Below, piece after piece: positions 6,695-10,430 of a stretch of DNA of 10,430 bases. This DNA is from Thermoguttaceae bacterium (GTDB lineage: Bacteria > Planctomycetota > Planctomycetia > Pirellulales > Thermoguttaceae): NCBI GenBank assembly GCA_017454585.1, contig JAFTCU010000229.1, positions 1 through 10,430 on the forward strand. The letters run 5' to 3'. Under the pieces are notes generated by a model. The model saw nothing but the letters and a program-made list of their open reading frames with translations, did no database searches and was not told where the DNA came from. How positions within the stretch are numbered: position 1 is the first letter of the stretch; every line of letters starts with the position of its first letter. Position numbers and translations under genes: made by a program.

Positions 6695-8158
6695 TCACTC
6701 CGTTGTCATCTGCTGGCCGGAATCGTACTGACCAGGCATCGGTTTCAGCGTGTAGGGGCTTTCCTGGATCTGAACTACCATCTTCGGCGTAAGACGTTCA
6801 CCACCCTCGATCACCAGATTGGCTCCCGGGAGCAGATACTTGCGGCCCTCTTCATTCACCGGTTCCACCGCGAGCAGCTTGGAAACGTAACTCGCCTGCT
6901 TGCGTCCGTCAGCGGTCTGTGTGACTTTTTGGTCGTAAATATCCCCATCAAACATTTCGGCGGTGATCCGAACCGGGATCGGGATCGCGATCAGCTCGCC
7001 CTCTTTGTACGGTTTGTGGGCCTCTTCCGCGTCAGCCTTCGCTTCCGCTTCTTCCTCTTCCGTACGGTTTCTCACGATCCAAATCGTGTTTCCGTCCGGC
7101 TTGATGATGACGGAATCTCCCGGAACGATGAAGGACTCGTATTTCTCCGTGACGGGAATTCGGGACGTGACGCTCAACCCGGCCATCAGTTCTCCCTCTT
7201 TATCGTCAAGACGGACATAAACCGGAAATGTACGCGAGGCGGTTTCCGCGTTACGGACGATTTGAACGACTGTCCCGTAAACCGTTTTCCCGAGCGCATC
7301 GACCTGGATCCCAATTTTCTGGCCTATCTGGATCATGTGGATGAACGACTCGGGAACGTAAACACGCGCATCAATTTTCCCTTCGGAAATGACATCCACG
7401 ACGGGCGTCCCGGGGGAGACGTACGTTCCAACGTCCACGTGGCGGGCGATCACCTGACCGTCAAACGGTGCGTAGATCGTCGAGCGTTTCAGCTTCTTTT
7501 GGAGTTCGAGGATCAGGACTTTCTTTTCGTTCATGTTGGCCTGAAGCTCGTCACGCTTGGCCAGAATGGATTCCATGTCGCTTTGGCTGACGGCGCCGCG
7601 TTCGCTCAGGGCCTTGGCGCGTTTCAGCTCGCTTTCCTGATAATTGTATTGGGCCTGAAGTGAAGCGAGAGACTCGATGGCCTGCCGTTCCGCGAGTTCC
7701 AGCCACACCGTGTCGATACGTGCAAGGACAGTACCTTCGGACAAAACCTTTTCGTTGTCCTCAAGGAGCGAGTCAAGCGAGGCGTCAGAAGGGTTGGAGT
7801 CTTCGTATTTGACGCGATGTTCCTTGACGTGCGAGCCTTTTTCGACGTAAATTTCCACGATTTTCCCGCTGACTTCGGCGGAAATGGTGGAACGGCGGAT
7901 TTCTTCCAGACGACCGATGAGCGTGCGAAACTGCTGGGCGGTTCCTTTCTGGGCCTTGCCAACACGGACTTTGTACGTTACTGCGTTGGCGGCTGCTTTT
8001 TCGCCTTTTTCCTTCTGGATAGCTTCGTATTTCTTCGTGATGAATTTTTCATCAGCGATCTGCCCTTTGTAGAAGGTCGATGTTCCATAGAACCCCAGAA
8101 AGGTTCCAACCAGAAGAACCGTCAAACAAAGCGCGAAAATGATTAAACTTCTATTCAT
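6695..8158 (-). CDS. HlyD/RND-type periplasmic membrane fusion protein
   Basis: Adaptor subunit of a tripartite efflux or export system, 487 residues. One N-terminal hydrophobic segment (about residues 5-24) anchors it in the inner membrane, with the rest periplasmic. The first lipoyl half is TISAEVSGKIVEIYVEKG (91-108) and the second is YAPFDGQVIARHVDVGTYV (229-247). Between them is a coiled-coil hairpin at about 152-222, rich in Glu, Gln, Lys and Leu. A beta-barrel (about 260-335) and a membrane-proximal domain follow. About 28 extra residues (113-140) interrupt the first lipoyl half before EGTVLARID, and an acidic tract (EEEEAEAKADAEEA) sits at 367-380; together these explain the length. 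No Shine-Dalgarno is evident. No RND pump, MacB-type ABC permease or TolC-like gene is adjacent, so its partner and substrate cannot be inferred. Confidence 0.88.
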   Translation of the reverse strand: MNRSLIIFALCLTVLLVGTFLGFYGTSTFYKGQIADEKFITKKYEAIQKEKGEKAAANAVTYKVRVGKAQKGTAQQFRTLIGRLEEIRRSTISAEVSGKIVEIYVEKGSHVKEHRVKYEDSNPSDASLDSLLEDNEKVLSEGTVLARIDTVWLELAERQAIESLASLQAQYNYQESELKRAKALSERGAVSQSDMESILAKRDELQANMNEKKVLILELQKKLKRSTIYAPFDGQVIARHVDVGTYVSPGTPVVDVISEGKIDARVYVPESFIHMIQIGQKIGIQVDALGKTVYGTVVQIVRNAETASRTFPVYVRLDDKEGELMAGLSVTSRIPVTEKYESFIVPGDSVIIKPDGNTIWIVRNRTEEEEAEAKADAEEAHKPYKEGELIAIPIPVRITAEMFDGDIYDQKVTQTADGRKQASYVSKLLAVEPVNEEGRKYLLPGANLVIEGGERLTPKMVVQIQESPYTLKPMPGQYDSGQQMTTE

Positions 8159-8284
8159 GTTCTCAAAATTGGCTGGAATTTTAAGGAGTTCTAAAAACTT
8201 TACATCATTATACCTTTTTTCCAGGAAAAGTCAAGGAAAAGACAAAAATTTTTCAAAGAAAAGAAGGAATTTATCTATTTTGAT
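8159..8284. other. AT-rich gap holding only the membrane fusion protein promoter
   Basis: The 126 nt contain the promoter described separately and A/T runs. I see no G/C stem followed by a T-run, so no intrinsic terminator for the methyltransferase gene is evident. Confidence 0.5.
8207..8234 (-). promoter_or_regulatory. Strong sigma70-type promoter of the membrane fusion protein gene
   Basis: On the minus strand TTGACT (8234-8229) is followed after 16 nt by a perfect TATAAT (8212-8207). The leader is about 40 nt. This makes the gene independent of the methyltransferase gene upstream of it. Confidence 0.78.
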
Positions 8285-9097
8285 TTATTTTTCTCTTTGC
8301 CTCAAGGCCTCGTAAAAAAGGATCGCTGCGGTCGTCGAAACGTTCAAACTGTCCGCGATCCCATTCATCGGGAGGAAAATCGGCTGGATCCCCTCGCCTC
8401 GGAATTGTTCGGTCAGTCCCCACGCTTCACTTCCCAGCGCGATGGCGCACGGGCGCGTGAAGTCCGCCTTCGTGTAGTGGATCGCCCCGTCCACGATTGC
8501 AGCGTAGATCTGGAACTGGTGCTTTTTCAGCCACGCGACCACGTTTTCGCTCGAATCGGCGCAAACAGGCAGAGAGAAAATCGTGCCGAGGCTCGCCCGG
8601 ATCGTGTTCGGGTTGAAAAGATCCGTCTGCGGATCTGCCAACACGAGGGCAGAGAGCCCCGCACCGTCTGCGCTCCTCAAAATTGCGCCGATATTTCCAG
8701 GCTTTTCGACTCCTTCGATCACGCCGATCAATGGCGGGCGGTCTTTCGGGAGACGCTGGAAAACGTCGTCGAGCGTCAGTTCCGTGTACCTCGCCACCGC
8801 CAGCACGCCATCCTCACGGTCCCCGTAGGCGATTTTCGCGAACAGGGCCGGCGGAACCTCGTTCACTTCGATCTGTTTCCCGTGCCGTGCGCTAAAATCG
8901 TTCATCCACTCGAAGGTTTCCTCATCGGCCAGCTCGGGAGCGAAATAAACGGCCAGAATGGGGAAACCGCACGCCAGAGCACGAAATACTTCACGCCGAC
9001 CGTCGATCAGGAATTTCCCTGCCTGACGGCGTTTGCGCCCCTGGCGGAGCTGAACGATTTCTTTGATTCGCGGGTTTTGCGGACTTGTAATGCGCAT
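8285..9097 (-). CDS. SpoU/TrmH-family RNA 2'-O-ribose methyltransferase
   Basis: Predicted SAM-dependent methyltransferase of 270 residues with the SPOUT trefoil-knot fold, acting on rRNA or tRNA ribose. The N-terminal part (about 1-105), beginning ITSPQNPRIKEIVQLRQGRKRR, matches the substrate-binding domain of RlmB/TsnR-type enzymes. The catalytic domain shows motif 1 GVEKPGNIGAILRSADGAG with Asn135 and the catalytic-type Arg141. Motif 2 is ALGSEAWGLTEQF around Gly222-Glu224. Motif 3 is LPMNGIADSLNVSTTAAI, covering Ser250-Asn252. All three knot motifs are intact. The start at 9097 gives the family N-terminus; no Shine-Dalgarno precedes it, and the upstream bases are instead pyrimidine-rich on this strand. 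The 64-nt gap to the ABC ATPase gene upstream, with no clear terminator, allows cotranscription. The exact RNA target cannot be read from the sequence. Confidence 0.9.
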   Translation of the reverse strand: MRITSPQNPRIKEIVQLRQGRKRRQAGKFLIDGRREVFRALACGFPILAVYFAPELADEETFEWMNDFSARHGKQIEVNEVPPALFAKIAYGDREDGVLAVARYTELTLDDVFQRLPKDRPPLIGVIEGVEKPGNIGAILRSADGAGLSALVLADPQTDLFNPNTIRASLGTIFSLPVCADSSENVVAWLKKHQFQIYAAIVDGAIHYTKADFTRPCAIALGSEAWGLTEQFRGEGIQPIFLPMNGIADSLNVSTTAAILFYEALRQREK

Positions 9098-9099
9098 TA
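9088..9099. repeat. Perfect 12-bp palindrome over the methyltransferase start codon
   Basis: TAATGCGCATTA is its own reverse complement and contains the ATG start (9097-9095) on the minus strand. It could be a small operator or an RNA hairpin limiting translation, or chance. Confidence 0.4.
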
Positions 9100-9104
9100 A
9101 AGTG

Positions 9105-9125
9105 AGGAGTTAGGAGTTAGGAGTT
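9105..9125. repeat. Heptanucleotide tandem triplet AGGAGTT
   Basis: Three exact 7-nt copies of AGGAGTT at 9105-9111, 9112-9118 and 9119-9125, with degenerate flanks. They fill the gap between the ABC ATPase and methyltransferase genes. On the transcribed minus strand they read AACTCCT, complementary in part to a Shine-Dalgarno core. The unit length and copy number match the GAATAAC triplet at 5175-5195. Confidence 0.85.
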
Positions 9126-9161
9126 GGACTTTTCGCGTCTTTTACTCTTTCTTCCTGATTT

Positions 9162-10133
9162 TCAGTTTGTGGCCGTTTCCGGGAAGAAGCACTGGACGGT
9201 GTGACCCTCGGCGATTTGTACGACCGGCGGGATTTTTTCACGGCAGACCGCCTGCGCCTTCGAGCAGCGCGGGCAGAAGCGGCAGCACTTCGGCGGGTTC
9301 ACCGGACTGGGAACGTCACCTGTGAGCAAAATCCTCTCTTTCCGGTTCGACTGATTCACCGTTGGGATCGACGAAAGAAGTGCCTGCGTGTACGGATGCG
9401 CCGGGTGCATGTACAATTCGTCACTCGGGGCGGTTTCGATGATTTGGCCGAGGTACATCACGGCGACGCGGTCCGAAATGTAACGGACCACCGAAAGGTC
9501 GTGCGAGATGAACAGGTACGTCAGTTCGTGTTCCTCCCGGAGCTGCACCAGAAGATTAATGATTTGGGACTGAATTGAAACGTCCAAGGCGGAAATCGGC
9601 TCGTCAAGAACCATGAATTTGGGCTTCAAAACCAACGCTCGGGCGATGCAAACCCGCTGACGCTGACCACCGGAAAACTCGTGCGGGTAACGGTTCAGGC
9701 AGGACGGTTCCAGCCCCACTTGCCCGATGACTTCCCGGACACGCTTTTCCCGTTCTGCACTGTCTCCGATTCCCTGAACGACGAGACCTTCCTCGATGAT
9801 CGAACGGATCGTCATGCGGGGATTCATCGAGCCGAACGGGTCCTGGAAAACGATCTGCATATCACGCCGCAGTTGCTTGAGTTGATCGTCATCTGCTTGA
9901 AGAACATTTCTTCCCTCAAAAAGGACAGTCCCTCCGGTTGGCTCAACGAGACGCAGGATGGAACGTCCTGTAGTGGTTTTTCCGCAGCCGCTTTCACCGA
10001 CGAGACCAAGAGTTTCGCCTTTTTGAAGCTGGAACGAGACACCGTCCACGGCCTGAACGTAGCCAACGACGCTTTTGAGCAGCCCGCGGTGGATCGGGAA
10101 GTAAGTTTTCAGGTTTTTAACTTCAAGTAACAT
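9162..10133 (-). CDS. oppF: Oligopeptide/dipeptide-type ABC transporter ATP-binding protein (OppF/DppF)
   Basis: Cytoplasmic ATPase subunit of a peptide-type importer, 323 residues, full length for OppF/DppF. Walker A is GESGCGKT (46-53), the Q-loop is Gln97 in VFQDP, the signature is SGGQRQR (154-160), Walker B is FMVLDEP with Asp177 and Glu178, and the switch histidine is His211. The DppF-type N-terminus has the [18 protein letters not shown] insertion before Walker A. The C-terminal oligo_HPY region ([15 protein letters not shown], then 271-315) carries the family's cysteines at 284, 290, 297 and 315, which in related OppD-type proteins bind an iron-sulfur cluster, plus extra cysteines at 283 and 287. 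No Shine-Dalgarno is seen. No permease, binding protein or OppD partner is in the window; it follows a beta-helix protein gene by 53 nt. The substrate (oligopeptide, dipeptide or sugar oligomer) is not determinable, so the symbol is only a family label. Confidence 0.9.
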   Translation of the reverse strand: MLLEVKNLKTYFPIHRGLLKSVVGYVQAVDGVSFQLQKGETLGLVGESGCGKTTTGRSILRLVEPTGGTVLFEGRNVLQADDDQLKQLRRDMQIVFQDPFGSMNPRMTIRSIIEEGLVVQGIGDSAEREKRVREVIGQVGLEPSCLNRYPHEFSGGQRQRVCIARALVLKPKFMVLDEPISALDVSIQSQIINLLVQLREEHELTYLFISHDLSVVRYISDRVAVMYLGQIIETAPSDELYMHPAHPYTQALLSSIPTVNQSNRKERILLTGDVPSPVNPPKCCRFCPRCSKAQAVCREKIPPVVQIAEGHTVQCFFPETATN

Positions 10134-10186
10134 AAAAATTAAAATATTCTGATGGTTTGAGCTTTGATTTCAGTTTGGAGTACGTT

Positions 10187-10430
10187 TTACTTGCAGGTGG
10201 AACCCTGGTCCAGGCCGGAATCTTTCTGCCAGTCGGCGAAGGTTTTCGCGTCGTAGTAGTTTTTCACGAGCCAGCGAACGACGGGCATCCCCTCGGTCTG
10301 GGCGTACTCGTTTTTCTCCATTTTCAGGCCGCTGCGCCAGTCATTATCCATCCGGAGGCAAACTTCCGTCGAGTTGAAAAATTTGTTGTTCCGGATCACG
10401 ACGCCGGTCGTTTCGGCCGAATTATTGTAG
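10187..10430 (-). CDS. C-terminal end of a right-handed beta-helix repeat protein (partial)
   Basis: The reading frame is open from the window edge to the stop at 10187-10189, so about 80 C-terminal residues are visible and the start lies beyond 10430. The asparagine-rich, regularly spaced pattern (YNNSAETTGVVIRNNKFFNST, then EVCLRMDND and LKMEKNEY) is typical of parallel beta-helix coils as in pectate-lyase-fold proteins. The ending WLVKNYYDAKTFADWQKDSGLDQGS resembles the C-terminal cap of beta-helix polysaccharide-acting or surface proteins common in planctomycetes and Lentisphaerae. That function is family-level inference: no catalytic residues can be identified here. A GTG at 10399-10397 is only an internal codon. 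Confidence 0.65.
   Translation of the reverse strand, partial: YNNSAETTGVVIRNNKFFNSTEVCLRMDNDWRSGLKMEKNEYAQTEGMPVVRWLVKNYYDAKTFADWQKDSGLDQGSTCK

Noticed and set aside
6497..7663. Long open frame on the plus strand opposite the membrane fusion protein
   Set aside because: It runs through the trpB promoter and the terminator as well as antisense to a clear gene, with no domain signal.
8297..9100. Open frame on the plus strand opposite the methyltransferase
   Set aside because: Antisense mirror of a gene with all three SPOUT motifs; its protein shows no family resemblance.

Overview
This is an ordinary-looking stretch of bacterial chromosome. It carries six complete protein genes and one partial gene, with moderately GC-rich coding sequence and clearly AT-rich intergenic gaps. 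The mixed content (orphan DNA-repair genes, a lone trpB, a membrane fusion protein, the end of a right-handed beta-helix protein) suggests a PVC-superphylum bacterium, for example a gut or rumen planctomycete or relative. That placement is inference from gene style and from the scarcity of Shine-Dalgarno sites; there is no rRNA or other decisive marker.

Layout. Positions 1-173 hold a perfect 18-bp inverted repeat and a near-consensus promoter for umuC (174-1469, +), a Y-family translesion polymerase with no umuD in view. An AT-rich gap with a candidate promoter leads to a 1167-residue AddA/RecB-type helicase-nuclease (1677-5180, +). A 17-bp imperfect hairpin element (5182-5259) separates it from the convergent trpB (5269-6498, -). 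Still on the minus strand follow an HlyD-type membrane fusion protein (6695-8158), a SpoU/TrmH-family RNA 2'-O-methyltransferase (8285-9097), an oligopeptide-type ABC transporter ATPase (9162-10133), and the C-terminal end of a beta-helix protein running off the window (10187-10430).

How the genes relate. umuC and the AddA-like gene are codirectional and both act on damaged DNA, but each appears to have its own promoter. The minus-strand genes do not form one pathway: trpB has no trpA, the fusion protein has no inner-membrane pump, and the ABC ATPase has no permease or binding protein in view. Strong promoters are readable in front of umuC, trpB and the fusion protein. Only umuC and trpB have strong Shine-Dalgarno sites.

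I found no CRISPR array, prophage, insertion sequence, toxin-antitoxin pair, tRNA or rRNA, and no convincing new multigene system. The most interesting details are small: two intergenic heptanucleotide triplet arrays, the structured elements at 1-65 and 5182-5259, unusual residues in TrpB, a doubled set of cysteines in the ABC ATPase tail, and an insertion in the lipoyl domain of the fusion protein.
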